Assembly: GCA_030425925.1 (NCBI GenBank)
Contig: JAUHZO010000004.1
Coordinates: forward strand, 1-64,000
Length of the DNA: 64,000 nt
Reading direction: 5' to 3'
From: Alphaproteobacteria bacterium
GTDB taxonomy: Bacteria; Pseudomonadota; Alphaproteobacteria; Rhodobacterales; Rhodobacteraceae
Shown here one piece after another: positions 15,107 through 24,484 of the stretch. Every line of letters starts with the position of its first letter. Position 1 is the stretch's first letter. The position numbers were made by a program, and so were the translations under genes. The notes under the pieces were generated by a model. It was given only the letters and a program-made list of their open reading frames with translations. It was not told the DNA's origin and made no database searches.

Positions 15107-16207
15107 TCAGACCTCGCCCCAGATTGCCTCGGCGCAGGCGACGACCAGTTCCAGCTTGCGCTTCTGGTCATCCTCGGTGACGGCGTTGCCGTGCTCGGTC
15201 GAGGCGAATCCGCATTGCGGCGCGATGCCCAACTGGTCGATATCGGCGTATTTCGACGCCTCGTCGAACCGCGCCTTGAGCCCGTCCAGGCTTTCCAGCT
15301 CTGCCGTCTTGGTGGTGATGAAGCCGGGCATCACCCGCTGTTTGCCCTTGGGCAAGAGCTTCAGCGGCTCCAGCCCGCCCGCGCGGTCGCTGTCATACTC
15401 CATGAAGAAGATGTCGACGCCGGTGGAAAAGATTGCCTCGGCCGCGAGGTCATAGGCCCCTTCGGCGGCATGGGTGGACTGGAAGTTGCCGCGGCACATG
15501 TGCATGCCGATCACCATGTCGGTGGGCCGGTCGACGATGGCGTTGCGCATCATCTCGGCATATTTGCCGATCAGCCAGTCCGGGTCGATCCCGGCCTCGG
15601 CCTTTTCGGCGCGGTGCTTGGGATCGCAAAGATAGGCGAAAAAGATGTCGTCCATCTGCAGGTACCGGCAGCCCGCGGCATGGAACGCCGCCACGGCCTT
15701 TTGATAGGTGCGGGTGATGTCGGCAAAAAGCACCTCAAGATCCTGATAAGGCGCATGGCGGACTCGTTCGGGCTTCAGGCGGAAATGCAGGCAGGACGGG
15801 CCGGGGATCGAGATCTTGGGGCATTGCGAGGTGTGTTCGGCGACAAAGCGGAAATGCCCCAGCATCGGGTGATCTTCGGGGAAGTCGAGCGGGCCGTTGA
15901 TCGCCGGGAACACGCCCGGTGACTTGACGCCGGCAAAGTTGAAGCCTTCGCCCTCGTCTTCCTCGATGTCGTAATTTGTCAGCATCCCCATGAAGTCATA
16001 GTGCCAGAAGGCGCGGCGGGCCTCGCCATCGGTGATGGCTTTCAGCCCGGCCTCTTCCTGCATCCTGATCAGGCGCGGGATCTCCTGGTCCTCGATGGCG
16101 CGAAGCGCGTCGCCCCTGGTGCCGGCGGCGCGCGCCTCGGCCACGGGCGCGGGGCGCAACAGGCTGCCCACATGGTCGGCGCGGAAAGGTGGTGTTGGTC
16201 TGGTCAT
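15107..16207 (-). CDS. MetE C-terminal-domain-like methyltransferase (366 aa)
   Basis: This protein is related to the catalytic half of cobalamin-independent methionine synthase, as in the YxjG/YxjH group. It begins with the family-typical RADHVGSLLRP. Probable zinc ligands are His and Cys in GMHMCRGNFQ and Cys in APQCGFAS. DGEARRAFWHYDF and YLQMDDIFFAYL are also conserved segments. The N-terminal substrate-binding domain of full MetE is missing, so such short proteins are thought to use other methyl donors or to depend on a corrinoid protein. A GGGGGAG site precedes ATG 16207. It stands alone, with no met genes nearby. Confidence 0.82.
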   Translation of the reverse strand: MTRPTPPFRADHVGSLLRPAPVAEARAAGTRGDALRAIEDQEIPRLIRMQEEAGLKAITDGEARRAFWHYDFMGMLTNYDIEEDEGEGFNFAGVKSPGVFPAINGPLDFPEDHPMLGHFRFVAEHTSQCPKISIPGPSCLHFRLKPERVRHAPYQDLEVLFADITRTYQKAVAAFHAAGCRYLQMDDIFFAYLCDPKHRAEKAEAGIDPDWLIGKYAEMMRNAIVDRPTDMVIGMHMCRGNFQSTHAAEGAYDLAAEAIFSTGVDIFFMEYDSDRAGGLEPLKLLPKGKQRVMPGFITTKTAELESLDGLKARFDEASKYADIDQLGIAPQCGFASTEHGNAVTEDDQKRKLELVVACAEAIWGEV

Positions 16208-16274
16208 GGTGCTCTCCCCCGGAATTGCGTGGCGATGATGCCACGGTTTTGTCTACTTGGAAACCTTTTGCACC

Positions 16275-16706
16275 TCACGCGCCCTCGGGGCTGAACCAGA
16301 GCTTGTAGCGCAACCGGACGCCATCGGCCTTGGCCTGCCGCAGCTTGCGCCGGAACAGGTCCATCGCTTTCTCCGGGTCGCGGTGATCGTCCCAATTGTC
16401 GCCCGCCGGGTCGCAGCCCAGGATCTCCCACCCGATATCGCGCGGCTGTTCGTGAAAGGGCGGGGCCGAGGCCTCCATCATCCGCAGCCCCTCCCCCCTG
16501 TCGCGCGCATAAAGCACCAGCGCGGCGGCCTCGCGGTCCGACAGCCAGGGCGTGCCGTCGCCCCCATGGGAGGCCTCCAGCCAGCCACTCAGGACCGCCT
16601 TGTCCGGGAGCGCCTCGTCTTCCAGAAGGTCGATCGCGGGTTTGCGGACCTTGCGTCGTGCGCCGCCCGGCAGTTTTGCCAAGCCTTTGATCGGGATCTG
16701 CCGCAT
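16275..16706 (-). CDS. hypothetical protein (143 aa)
   Basis: This soluble protein starts MRQIPIKGLAKLPGGARRK and ends with a conserved-looking LRYKLWFSPEGA. A Trp-rich DIGWEILGCDPAGDNWDDH segment sits in the middle. The frame extends upstream only through a TTG, so ATG 16706 is preferred. It is in series with the serine hydrolase gene upstream. I recognise no family. Confidence 0.6.
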   Translation of the reverse strand: MRQIPIKGLAKLPGGARRKVRKPAIDLLEDEALPDKAVLSGWLEASHGGDGTPWLSDREAAALVLYARDRGEGLRMMEASAPPFHEQPRDIGWEILGCDPAGDNWDDHRDPEKAMDLFRRKLRQAKADGVRLRYKLWFSPEGA

Positions 16707-16754
16707 CCTGCCTGCCTTTTGTTTCGACTGGTTCAAAAGAGCGCAAACTGCGGC

Positions 16755-17864
16755 TCAGGGAAAGAGGTCGTAAAGCGTCGAGTGCAAGAGTTGCGGTTCC
16801 GCGCCGAAGCGCACAACCGTGATGTCCTGTTCCGGCAACAGATAGACCACCTGCCCGCCATGGCCCGCCAGATAGGCGAACGGACCCTGCAGCGACGCGC
16901 CCGGGCGGTCCAGCACGTCATGGCGCAGATGCCAGCCATAGACGCCCTTGCGTCGCTGCCCCGCGTCAAGCTGTGGCAGGATCCAGCGCTGCCACAGGTC
17001 GGGGGCCAAAAGCGGGGCCGTCTCCGTGCCGTTGGTCAGCAAGAACCGCCCCACATGCAGCCAGTCCTGCGCGCGGGCATAAAGACAGCAATAGGCCGTG
17101 GCCCGCCCGCTGGCGGGATTCCTGCGCCACGAAGCCGGGGCCGCGCCCGCAGGCTGCCAGATTTCGCGGGCCAGCAGGTCCGGCAGCGGCATGCCATAGG
17201 CGCGCTCTGCCACCAGACCCAGCAGCGCGGTGTTGACGCTTTGGTAGTGAAACTGACCGCGCAGGGACGGATTGGTCCGGATGCGCGGCAACAGCCGCTC
17301 GATCCCGAAGGCGTGCAGCCGCGCCACCGGGCTGAAGGGCGAAAAGGTATCGTCGTCAAAGCTGGCGTCCTTTTCGTCTTTCGGCGGTTCATGGCCAAGC
17401 GACAGCCCCGCCGTCATGCTCAGCACCTCGTCCAGCCGCACCGGCGGGGCCGTGTCACCCAGAAGCTCCGGCAAAGGGGTGTCGAGGTCGGCGATATGCC
17501 CTTCGGCCACGGCTTTGAGCACCAGCACGCCCACCAGCGTCTTGACCAGCGAGTAAGAGTTCAACTGCGTGTCGCGGGTGATGCCGGGGCCGTAGGCCTC
17601 GGCGATCACTTGCGTGCCGCGCATCGCCAACAGGGCCCGCCCGCCGGATCCCTCAAAGCGCTGGTGGGCCGCGCCGGAGGGGGGTGCGGCGGGGGGCAGG
17701 GGGGACGACTGCCCGTCCACTTCCACCACTTGCGCCTTGCCGTCCCAAACCGGGGCCGGGAAGCCTTCGGACCACAGCACCGGGATCTGTGGGGCCGCCC
17801 AGAGCGTGGCCAGCACCCCAAGTACAGCCAGACCCGCTCCACCCAGAACCAACCGCCAACCCAT
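16755..17864 (-). CDS. class C beta-lactamase-like serine hydrolase (369 aa)
   Basis: This is a penicillin-binding-protein-like hydrolase with an N-terminal membrane anchor or signal (LVLGGAGLAVLGVLATLWAA). The three active-site elements are present: SLVK (SxxK), YQS followed by N (YxN-like) and GHGG (HxG/KTG box). Proteins of this group include esterases and peptidases as well as beta-lactamases, and most are not antibiotic-resistance enzymes. No ampR-like regulator is nearby. It is probably periplasmic or membrane-bound. The gene is divergent from the alpha/beta hydrolase at 17938. Confidence 0.8.
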   Translation of the reverse strand: MGWRLVLGGAGLAVLGVLATLWAAPQIPVLWSEGFPAPVWDGKAQVVEVDGQSSPLPPAAPPSGAAHQRFEGSGGRALLAMRGTQVIAEAYGPGITRDTQLNSYSLVKTLVGVLVLKAVAEGHIADLDTPLPELLGDTAPPVRLDEVLSMTAGLSLGHEPPKDEKDASFDDDTFSPFSPVARLHAFGIERLLPRIRTNPSLRGQFHYQSVNTALLGLVAERAYGMPLPDLLAREIWQPAGAAPASWRRNPASGRATAYCCLYARAQDWLHVGRFLLTNGTETAPLLAPDLWQRWILPQLDAGQRRKGVYGWHLRHDVLDRPGASLQGPFAYLAGHGGQVVYLLPEQDITVVRFGAEPQLLHSTLYDLFP

Positions 17865-17937
17865 ACCGCGATCCTTTGCACCCTCTTGGCAAACCGCCGA
17901 GCTTCTGTTTGCCTGACGGCCCAGACAGGAGCTTGCG

Positions 17938-18732
17938 ATGACCCTTGACGATGCCTATGCCAATGGTGACCACATTGCCAACGCCGCTGCGTATCCGCCG
18001 CGTTGGGCGGACGCGGCCGAAGCGTTTCGCAAGGCTTTGAGCGCGGCAGGCCGCGCCCGGCTGGGGCTGGCCTATGGGGCAAGCGTGCGGCAGGCGCTGG
18101 ACCTGTTCCTGCCAGAGGGTCAGGCGTCGGGTCTGACGGTTTTCGTGCATGGCGGGTTCTGGCGGCTCTTCGACCGGTCCAGCTGGTCGCATCTGGCAGA
18201 GGGCGCGGTGGCGCGGGGGCAGGTTGTGGCGATGCCGTCTTATGACCTTTGCCCCGAGGTGCGGATTGCCGACATCACGCGCCAGATCGCCACGGCGGTC
18301 AGCTTTGCGGCCGGGCAGGCTTCGGGGCCGATCAGGCTGACCGGGCATTCGGCGGGCGGGCATCTGGTGGCGCGCATGCTGGCGCCGGGGATGCTGCCGG
18401 ACGCGGTGGCGCGGCGCATCGTGCACGTGATGCCGATCAGCCCCCTGTCGGATCTGCGCCCCCTGCTGCAGACCGCAATGAACGACGATTTCCGCATGGA
18501 TGCGGCCATGGCCGAGGCCGAAAGCCCGCTGCTGCAGCCCAGGCCCGAGGTGCCCGTCACCGTCTGGGTCGGCGCGGATGAGCGGCCGGCCTTCCTCGAC
18601 CAGGCGCGCTGGCTGGCAGAGGCCTGGGGGGCGACACATGTGACAGAGCCCGCGCGGCACCATTTTGACGTGATCGACGGGCTTGTCCGGCCCGACAGCG
18701 CGATGATGAACGCGTTTTTCGGTACGGGATAA
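17938..18732 (+). CDS. alpha/beta hydrolase, kynurenine-formamidase-like (264 aa)
   Basis: The oxyanion motif HGGFW lies near residue 71, the nucleophile elbow GHSAGGH near residue 138, and a late Asp (GADERPAF) and His (ARHHFDVID) complete the triad. The HGGFW and GHSAGG pair with an N-terminal YPPRW is typical of bacterial arylformamidase-like hydrolases. No kynureninase or tryptophan dioxygenase gene adjoins it, so the substrate is uncertain. ACAGGAG precedes ATG 17938. Confidence 0.78.
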   Translation: MTLDDAYANGDHIANAAAYPPRWADAAEAFRKALSAAGRARLGLAYGASVRQALDLFLPEGQASGLTVFVHGGFWRLFDRSSWSHLAEGAVARGQVVAMPSYDLCPEVRIADITRQIATAVSFAAGQASGPIRLTGHSAGGHLVARMLAPGMLPDAVARRIVHVMPISPLSDLRPLLQTAMNDDFRMDAAMAEAESPLLQPRPEVPVTVWVGADERPAFLDQARWLAEAWGATHVTEPARHHFDVIDGLVRPDSAMMNAFFGTG

Positions 18733-18783
18733 GAAAACTTTCCCCCGCGCCAAGGATTGCATCCGCCGAAGCGTCTTACCCTT

Positions 18784-19326
18784 ATGATGCGCATGGCGGT
18801 GAGCGACGAGGAACTGGCACAGGCGGCGGCGGGCGGGGACCGCGCGGCCTTTGCCGCCCTGCTGGAACGTGTCTATGACCGCGTCTTCGGCCTGGCCTTC
18901 CGGCTGACCGGACGACGGGCCGAGGCCGAGGACATCGCGCAAGAGGTCTGCGCTACCCTGCCGCTCAAGCTGCGTGGCTGGCGGGGCGAGGGGCGGTTGA
19001 CCACCTGGCTTTACCGGATCGTGGTGAACGCCGTGCGTGACGCGCACCGGCGGCGCGTCACCCGGGACAAGGCCGCGCTGGGCTGGGGCGATGCCGAACT
19101 GGCCCGCCGGGCCGAAGCGGCAGAGACGGGCGAACGGCTGGCCTGGCTGCACCTTGCCATGGACCGGCTGACCCCGCCGGAACTGCGCGAGACGCTGGTG
19201 CTGGTGCTGGATGGGCTGAGCCATGCGGAGGTGGCCGAGGTTCAGGGCCTGTCCGAAGGCACCGTCAGCTGGCGCGTGTCGCAGGCGAAACGGAAACTCA
19301 GGGCGATGATGGAGGCGGAGGCATGA
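18784..19326 (+). CDS. ECF-family RNA polymerase sigma factor
   Basis: Region 2 (VYDRVFGLAFRLTGRRAEAE then DIAQEVCATL) and region 4 with its helix-turn-helix (LSHAEVAEVQGLSEGTVSWR) make this a short ECF sigma of about 180 residues. Starts at 18784, 18787 or 18793 are possible; none has a strong ribosome site. The stop overlaps the start of the VWA protein (ATGA), so the two are co-translated. In such pairs the membrane partner is taken to control the sigma factor. Confidence 0.87.
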   Translation: MMRMAVSDEELAQAAAGGDRAAFAALLERVYDRVFGLAFRLTGRRAEAEDIAQEVCATLPLKLRGWRGEGRLTTWLYRIVVNAVRDAHRRRVTRDKAALGWGDAELARRAEAAETGERLAWLHLAMDRLTPPELRETLVLVLDGLSHAEVAEVQGLSEGTVSWRVSQAKRKLRAMMEAEA

Positions 19327-21206
19327 ACGATCTGGACGATCTGAAACAGGCTTTGGACGCCGCCACACCCGCGCCGGATGCCGACATGCGCGCCCGTGCC
19401 ATTGCCCGTGCGATGGAAAATTTCGACGCGGCCCAAGAAACCGCGCCGCAGCCGCGTCCTACCTCTGTCCGCCCCGCTCGGGGCCTTGTCAGAGGAGTGA
19501 AGACCGTGTTTGCCAGACTCAATCCCCGCCTTGTCCTGACTGCGTCCACGGCGCTGGCCGCGCTGGCGCTCGTCGCCGTGCTGCCCGCCTTGCGGGAGCC
19601 CGCGCCGCTGGTCCCCGCCGTTGTCCGAGAACAGGACCGGGCCACGCCCGCCCCGGCGCTGGCCGATGATGTGATCATCGCCGAAGAGATCGCCCCGGCG
19701 CCTCGCCTCCTGACCCGGCAGGCAGATCGGAGGGCCGCGCCACAAGGCGGGACGCTGTCGCTGGACGCGACCGAACCGGCAATCCTGCCCGCGCCCGACG
19801 CCCCGATGCTGGAACCCGCCGATACCGAGGCCTACCCGGAGGCGGATCCGAACCCGCTGAAGGTCACGGCAGAAGACCCGGTCTCGACCTTCTCCATCGA
19901 CGTGGACACCGCGTCGTGGACGATGATCCGCAACGCGCTGAACCGCGGCCAGTTGCCGCCCGAGGGGGCCGTGCGGATCGAGGAAATGGTGAACTATTTC
20001 CCCTACGACTATCCCGCGCCGGAGGGCGGCGCGCCCTTTGCCACGCATGTCGGCGTCACCGACAGCCCGTGGCGGGCGGGCACGCAGATCGTGCAGATCG
20101 GCCTGCAAGGCGCGCCTGTGCCGGACAAACCGCCGCTGAACCTCGTCTTTCTCATCGACACGTCCGGGTCCATGAACCAGCCCAACAAGCTGCCGCTTCT
20201 CAAGCAAAGCTTCCGCCTGATGCTGGGGCAGCTCGCTCCTGAGGACTCCGTCGCCATCGTCACCTATGCGGGCAGTGCCGGCCGCGTGCTGGACCCGACG
20301 CCCGCCAGCGACCGTGCCACGATCCTCGCCGCGCTGGATCGGCTGCAGGCCGGGGGCGGCACGGCGGGGCAGGCCGGGCTGCAACAGGCCTATGCCACGG
20401 CCCGCGAAATGGCCGGGGATGGCGAGGTGAGCCGCGTGATCCTGGCCACCGATGGCGATTTCAACATCGGCCTCAGCGATCCCGACGCTTTGAAGGACTA
20501 TATCGCCACCGAGCGCGACAGCGGCATCTATCTCAGTGTTCTGGGCTTTGGTCGCGGCAATCTCGACGACGCCACGATGCAGGCACTGGCGCAGACCGGC
20601 AACGGCACCGCCGCCTATATCGACACGCTGGCCGAGGCGCAGAAGGTGCTGGTGGACCAGCTGCAGGGCGCGTTGTTCCCGATTGCCGACGATGTGAAGG
20701 TGCAGGTGGAATGGAACCCGGCCGCTGTCGCCGAATACCGGCTGATCGGCTACGAGACCCGCGCGCTGCGGCGGGAGGATTTCAACAATGACCGCGTCGA
20801 TGCCGGCGAGATCGGCGCCGGGCACCAGGTGACCGCGCTTTACGAGATCACGCCGGTCGGGTCCGACGCGCGGCTGACCGATCCCTTGCGCTACTCTGGC
20901 GAGGCGCGCGCGCAAGGGCGCGACGAGCTTGGCTTTCTCAGCCTGCGCTACAAGCGCCCCGGCGGCACCGACAGCGTGCTGATCGAAACGCCGATCCGGG
21001 CCGAAACACCGCCGCTGCCCGACGCACCCTTCGCGCAGGCCATCGCGGGCTTCGGGCAGATCCTGCGCGGCTCCGACCTGATCGGCGATTTCGCCATCGC
21101 CGACGCGATCGCATTGGCGCAAGAGGGCCGTGGCGACGATCCGTTCGGCTACCGGCAAGAGGCGATCACGCTGATGCGGATCGCGCAAAGCCTGTCGGCA
21201 GAGTGA
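19323..21206 (+). CDS. membrane-anchored VWA / YfbK-type protein (627 aa)
   Basis: A cytoplasmic N-terminus of about 65 residues is followed by a single helix (LVLTASTALAALALVAVLPA), a Pro/Ala-rich linker, and a large periplasmic part. The von Willebrand A domain has an intact MIDAS (DTSGSMN at about residue 278, later ATDGDFNIG). It is preceded by the YfbK N-terminal segment (FSIDVDTASW) and followed by a DUF3520-like C-terminal region (ELGFLSLRYKRPGG). The layout, coupled to an ECF sigma gene by ATGA, suggests a fused sensor that sequesters the sigma factor through its cytoplasmic tail. No separate anti-sigma gene is present. Confidence 0.85.
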   Translation: MNDLDDLKQALDAATPAPDADMRARAIARAMENFDAAQETAPQPRPTSVRPARGLVRGVKTVFARLNPRLVLTASTALAALALVAVLPALREPAPLVPAVVREQDRATPAPALADDVIIAEEIAPAPRLLTRQADRRAAPQGGTLSLDATEPAILPAPDAPMLEPADTEAYPEADPNPLKVTAEDPVSTFSIDVDTASWTMIRNALNRGQLPPEGAVRIEEMVNYFPYDYPAPEGGAPFATHVGVTDSPWRAGTQIVQIGLQGAPVPDKPPLNLVFLIDTSGSMNQPNKLPLLKQSFRLMLGQLAPEDSVAIVTYAGSAGRVLDPTPASDRATILAALDRLQAGGGTAGQAGLQQAYATAREMAGDGEVSRVILATDGDFNIGLSDPDALKDYIATERDSGIYLSVLGFGRGNLDDATMQALAQTGNGTAAYIDTLAEAQKVLVDQLQGALFPIADDVKVQVEWNPAAVAEYRLIGYETRALRREDFNNDRVDAGEIGAGHQVTALYEITPVGSDARLTDPLRYSGEARAQGRDELGFLSLRYKRPGGTDSVLIETPIRAETPPLPDAPFAQAIAGFGQILRGSDLIGDFAIADAIALAQEGRGDDPFGYRQEAITLMRIAQSLSAE

Positions 21207-21209
21207 CCG

Positions 21210-22079
21210 TCACTCCGGTGCGACGGTAAAGGCAAAGTTCGCAACCGCGCCCGGGGCCAGGCTTTGCGTCCCGGGCCGGTCCGCGATCTGGATCGAGCCG
21301 TCTTCCCAGGCTGCCATGCCCTGCCAAGGCTCGATGCACAGATAGGGCGCGCCGGGTTTCTGCCAAAGCGCCAGCATCGGCAGGTTTTCGAAGACAAGGC
21401 GCAGCCCCGGCCCGTCCTCGACCCCGTAACGCAGCGCATCGCCCGCGCCTTCGGGAAAGACCATGGCATCGGCCTCGAACAACTCTTGCGCAAGGTCCAG
21501 CGCGCCCCGGTTGAAAGGCGAAGGCAGGGGCGTGCGCCGCAAAAGCCCGCCCTCGCCAAGCCGGACCAGCGCGGGCTCTGCCCCGTTGGCCAGCCAGACG
21601 CCGTGCGGCTGGGCTTCGCCACCGGGCAGGGGCCAGGCAAAGGCGGGGTGAAAGCCGAAGCCGAAGGGCATGGGCCCGTCGCCTCTGTTCTCCACCTCTG
21701 CCGTCACGCGCAGCGACGGGCCGTCCAGTTCGTGCGTGAGGCGCAGGACAAACTCGAACGGATAGGCGGCCCGCGTCTCTGCGCTGGCGCGCAAGACATG
21801 GGTGCAGCGGGTCGGTCCGGCCTCGGCCAGGTCGAACAGGGACTTGCGGGCAAAGCCGTGGCGGCCCATCTGCGCCTCGCGCGCGCCATAGCCGATCCGT
21901 CCGCCCACCGTTTCGCCCACGATGGGAAACAGGATCGGCGCGCGCCCGGCCCACCAGGCCGGATCGCCGTGCCACAGCCAGTCCTGCCCCTTGGCATCGC
22001 GCAAGCTATGGGTTTCGGCTCCCACGGCGTTGACCTCGACGCTCAGATGGGTGTTGGCGATGCGGATCAGGTCAGGCAT
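21210..22079 (-). CDS. aldose 1-epimerase family protein (289 aa)
   Basis: This galactose mutarotase-like protein of the YeaD/LacX type has VGAETHSLRDAKGQDWLWHG near the start, APILFPIVGE, and GFHPAFAWPLPGG carrying a likely catalytic His. The conserved acidic residue lies in CIEPWQGMA. It is probably cytosolic and interconverts anomers of a hexose or hexose phosphate. AAGGA precedes ATG 22079. It converges with the VWA gene with 3 bases between stops. Confidence 0.82.
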   Translation of the reverse strand: MPDLIRIANTHLSVEVNAVGAETHSLRDAKGQDWLWHGDPAWWAGRAPILFPIVGETVGGRIGYGAREAQMGRHGFARKSLFDLAEAGPTRCTHVLRASAETRAAYPFEFVLRLTHELDGPSLRVTAEVENRGDGPMPFGFGFHPAFAWPLPGGEAQPHGVWLANGAEPALVRLGEGGLLRRTPLPSPFNRGALDLAQELFEADAMVFPEGAGDALRYGVEDGPGLRLVFENLPMLALWQKPGAPYLCIEPWQGMAAWEDGSIQIADRPGTQSLAPGAVANFAFTVAPE

Positions 22080-22172
22080 GGGGCGTTCCTTGGCGCGGGA
22101 AAGACCGGGCCAGATTACCAACTCCGGCCCTGCCGGCCAGTGCCGATCGCTTTTGCACCACAATTAACAAAC

Positions 22173-22201
22173 CCGTTACCAAACTGTCATGTCTCCGTCA
22201 T
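22173..22201 (+). promoter_or_regulatory. Pho box (PhoB-binding direct repeats)
   Basis: Three 7-base half-sites sit with the 11-base period of a Pho box: CCGTTAC (22173), CTGTCAT (22184) and CCGTCAT (22195), separated by CAAA and GTCT. The second matches the consensus half-site exactly. The box lies 46 bases before the phytase-like gene and points towards it. Confidence 0.72.
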
Positions 22202-22246
22202 GTCCGCGGCGCAGAGCGCTAGGGCTGATACCAACAGGGGGATCCC

Positions 22247-24409
22247 ATGGCATTCCGTACGCTTTGCCTGACTTCGGCGCTGGCACTGACCGCCGGCACC
22301 GCTTTTGCAGGCGGCCACTCCGAGATGAACTTCAACCGCGTCGCGTCTTTCCCGACCTTCACCAACATGGCCGAAGGCGAGGACACCACGCGCGAGACTT
22401 CTGCCGAGATCATCTCGGTTTCCGAAGACGGCAACACGCTGGTCTATTCCGACAGCCCGCTGGGCGTGATCGGCATGATCGACATCACCGACCCGGCCAA
22501 CCCGGCCCCGATGGGCAACATCGTCCTGGACGGTGAGCCCACCGCCGTGTCCGCCCTGGGTGGCACCGTGTTCGTCGGCATCAACACGTCCGAATCCTAC
22601 ACCGCTCCGTCGGGCCACCTGGCGCATTACGTGATGGCAACCGGCGAACTGGCGGCCGATTGCGATCTGGGCGGCCAGCCCGACAGCACCGCCGTGGCAC
22701 CCGACGGCTCTTTTGTCGTCGTCGCCATCGAAAACGAGCGGGACGAAGACCTGGGCGAAGGCCGCGTGCCGCAGATGCCCGCAGGCTATGTCTCGATCAT
22801 CCCGCTGGACGACAACGGCATGATGCTCTGCGACCAGCAGGTGCAGGCCGACGTGACCGGCCTCGCCGAGATCGCACCCGAAGATCCGGAGCCCGAATTC
22901 GTCGACGTGAACGCCAATGGCGAGATTGTCGTGACGCTGCAGGAAAACAACCACATGGTCGTGCTGAACGCCGCCGGTGAGGTCCTGTCGCATTTCTCGG
23001 CCGGTGCCGTGACACTGGAAGGCATCGACACCAGGGAAGAAGGCGCGCTGCTCTTCACCGACACGCAGACCGACGTGCCGCGCGAACCCGATGCGGTTCA
23101 GTGGATCGACAATGATCACTTCGTGATCGCCAACGAAGGCGATATGGACGGCGGCTCGCGCGGGTTCACCGTGTTCCACAAGGACGGCACCGTTGTCTAC
23201 GAGAGCGGCACCAGCTTTGAGCAGGCGATCATCCAGATCGGCCACTATCCCGAAGAGCGTTCGGGCAACAAGGGCGTGGAGCCCGAAGGCATGGAATTCG
23301 CGGTCATCAACGACACGCCCATGCTGTTCCTGCTGTCCGAGCGTGGCTCGGTTGTCGGTGTCTACGACATGACCGACCCGGCCGCTCCGGTGCTCAAGCA
23401 GCTGCTGCCCTCGGGCATCGCGCCCGAAGGTGCCATCGCCATCCCGGGCCGCAACCTGCTGGCCATCGCCAACGAAGCCGACGACGCAGGTCCGCGCAGC
23501 CACGTGATGATCTTCGAATATGCCGAAGGTGCCGCAAGCTATCCGCACCTGACCTCGGCCGGTGCCGACGAGCTGATCGGCTTCGGTGCGATCTCGGGCA
23601 TGGTCGCCGGTGACGACGGCATGGTCTACGCGGTGAACGACAGCTTCTACGCGATGCAGCCGACCATCTTCGTCATCGACACCAAGGAAATGCCGGCCAA
23701 GATCGTCGACGCCATCCGCGTGACCCGCGAAGGTTACCCGGCACAGGGTCTCGACATGGAAGGCATCACGCTGGACGGGGAAGGCAACTTCTACGTCGCA
23801 AGCGAAGGCCGTCTGGATCGTGGCGTTCTGCACGCCATCTACCACGTGACCGGCGAAGGCGAGATCGCCGCCACGATCCCCTTCCCCAAGGAGATCATGG
23901 CTGTGGAACGCCGCTGGGCCGCCGAAGGCGTGACCAGGGTGGGGGACACCCTCTGGGTCGCCATCCAGCGCGAGTTCGACGACGATCCGGCGGGCTTTGT
24001 GAAGGTCCTGGCCTACAACCTCGAAACCAAGGAATGGGGTGGCGTGCACTATCCCAAGACCGCAGTCGACACCGGCTGGGTCGGCCTGTCCGAGATCGTG
24101 GCGCATGGCGACTGGATGTACTTCATCGAGCGCGACAACCAGTTCTCGAACTCGGCGATCAAGGCGATCACCCGCGTGAGCATGGACCAGATGGTTCCCG
24201 CCGCGCTGGGCGGTGAGCTGCCGGTCGTGGAAAAGGAAATGGTCCGCGACCTGCGCGACGACATCCTTGGCTTCAACGGCTACATCCAGGACAAGGTCGA
24301 AGGTCTGGCGATCTTCGAGGATGGCACCGCCTGGGTCAGCACCGACAATGACGGCGTCGACGACAGCTCGGGCGAGACCTTCTTCTGGTCCTTCGGCTCT
24401 GTGAACTGA
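22247..24409 (+). CDS. secreted phytase-like / beta-propeller esterase (720 aa)
   Basis: A signal peptide (cleavage after AFA, about residue 21) is followed by repeated propeller-like strands, with PEGMEFAVIN, IAPEGAIAIPGRNLLAIANE and an acidic C-terminal STDNDGVDDSSGE that may bind calcium. It fits the 'esterase-like activity of phytase' group, expected to act on phosphorylated organics in the periplasm or outside the cell. A Pho box upstream supports a role in phosphate scavenging. AGGGGG precedes ATG 22247 and a strong intrinsic terminator follows. Catalysis on phytate is not shown by the sequence. Confidence 0.75.
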   Translation: MAFRTLCLTSALALTAGTAFAGGHSEMNFNRVASFPTFTNMAEGEDTTRETSAEIISVSEDGNTLVYSDSPLGVIGMIDITDPANPAPMGNIVLDGEPTAVSALGGTVFVGINTSESYTAPSGHLAHYVMATGELAADCDLGGQPDSTAVAPDGSFVVVAIENERDEDLGEGRVPQMPAGYVSIIPLDDNGMMLCDQQVQADVTGLAEIAPEDPEPEFVDVNANGEIVVTLQENNHMVVLNAAGEVLSHFSAGAVTLEGIDTREEGALLFTDTQTDVPREPDAVQWIDNDHFVIANEGDMDGGSRGFTVFHKDGTVVYESGTSFEQAIIQIGHYPEERSGNKGVEPEGMEFAVINDTPMLFLLSERGSVVGVYDMTDPAAPVLKQLLPSGIAPEGAIAIPGRNLLAIANEADDAGPRSHVMIFEYAEGAASYPHLTSAGADELIGFGAISGMVAGDDGMVYAVNDSFYAMQPTIFVIDTKEMPAKIVDAIRVTREGYPAQGLDMEGITLDGEGNFYVASEGRLDRGVLHAIYHVTGEGEIAATIPFPKEIMAVERRWAAEGVTRVGDTLWVAIQREFDDDPAGFVKVLAYNLETKEWGGVHYPKTAVDTGWVGLSEIVAHGDWMYFIERDNQFSNSAIKAITRVSMDQMVPAALGGELPVVEKEMVRDLRDDILGFNGYIQDKVEGLAIFEDGTAWVSTDNDGVDDSSGETFFWSFGSVN

Positions 24410-24430
24410 GCCACACGCCTTTGTCACAAG

Positions 24431-24463
24431 ACGCCCCGCGGAGCGATCCGCGGGGCGTTTTTC
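24431..24463 (+). terminator. intrinsic terminator of the phytase-like gene
   Basis: ACGCCCCGCGGA (24431-24442) pairs perfectly with TCCGCGGGGCGT (24447-24458) around a 4-base loop and is followed by a T-run. Confidence 0.9.
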
Positions 24464-24484
24464 GTTCCGTGAGTGTCGGCGGCG

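Noticed and set aside
16755-17864. Antibiotic resistance beta-lactamase
   Set aside because: The motifs show the serine hydrolase fold only; without an ampR neighbour or closer similarity, resistance is unsupported.
22187-24427. A 746-codon open frame antisense to the phytase-like gene
   Set aside because: The plus strand has a signal peptide, ribosome site, Pho box and terminator; the minus frame has none.
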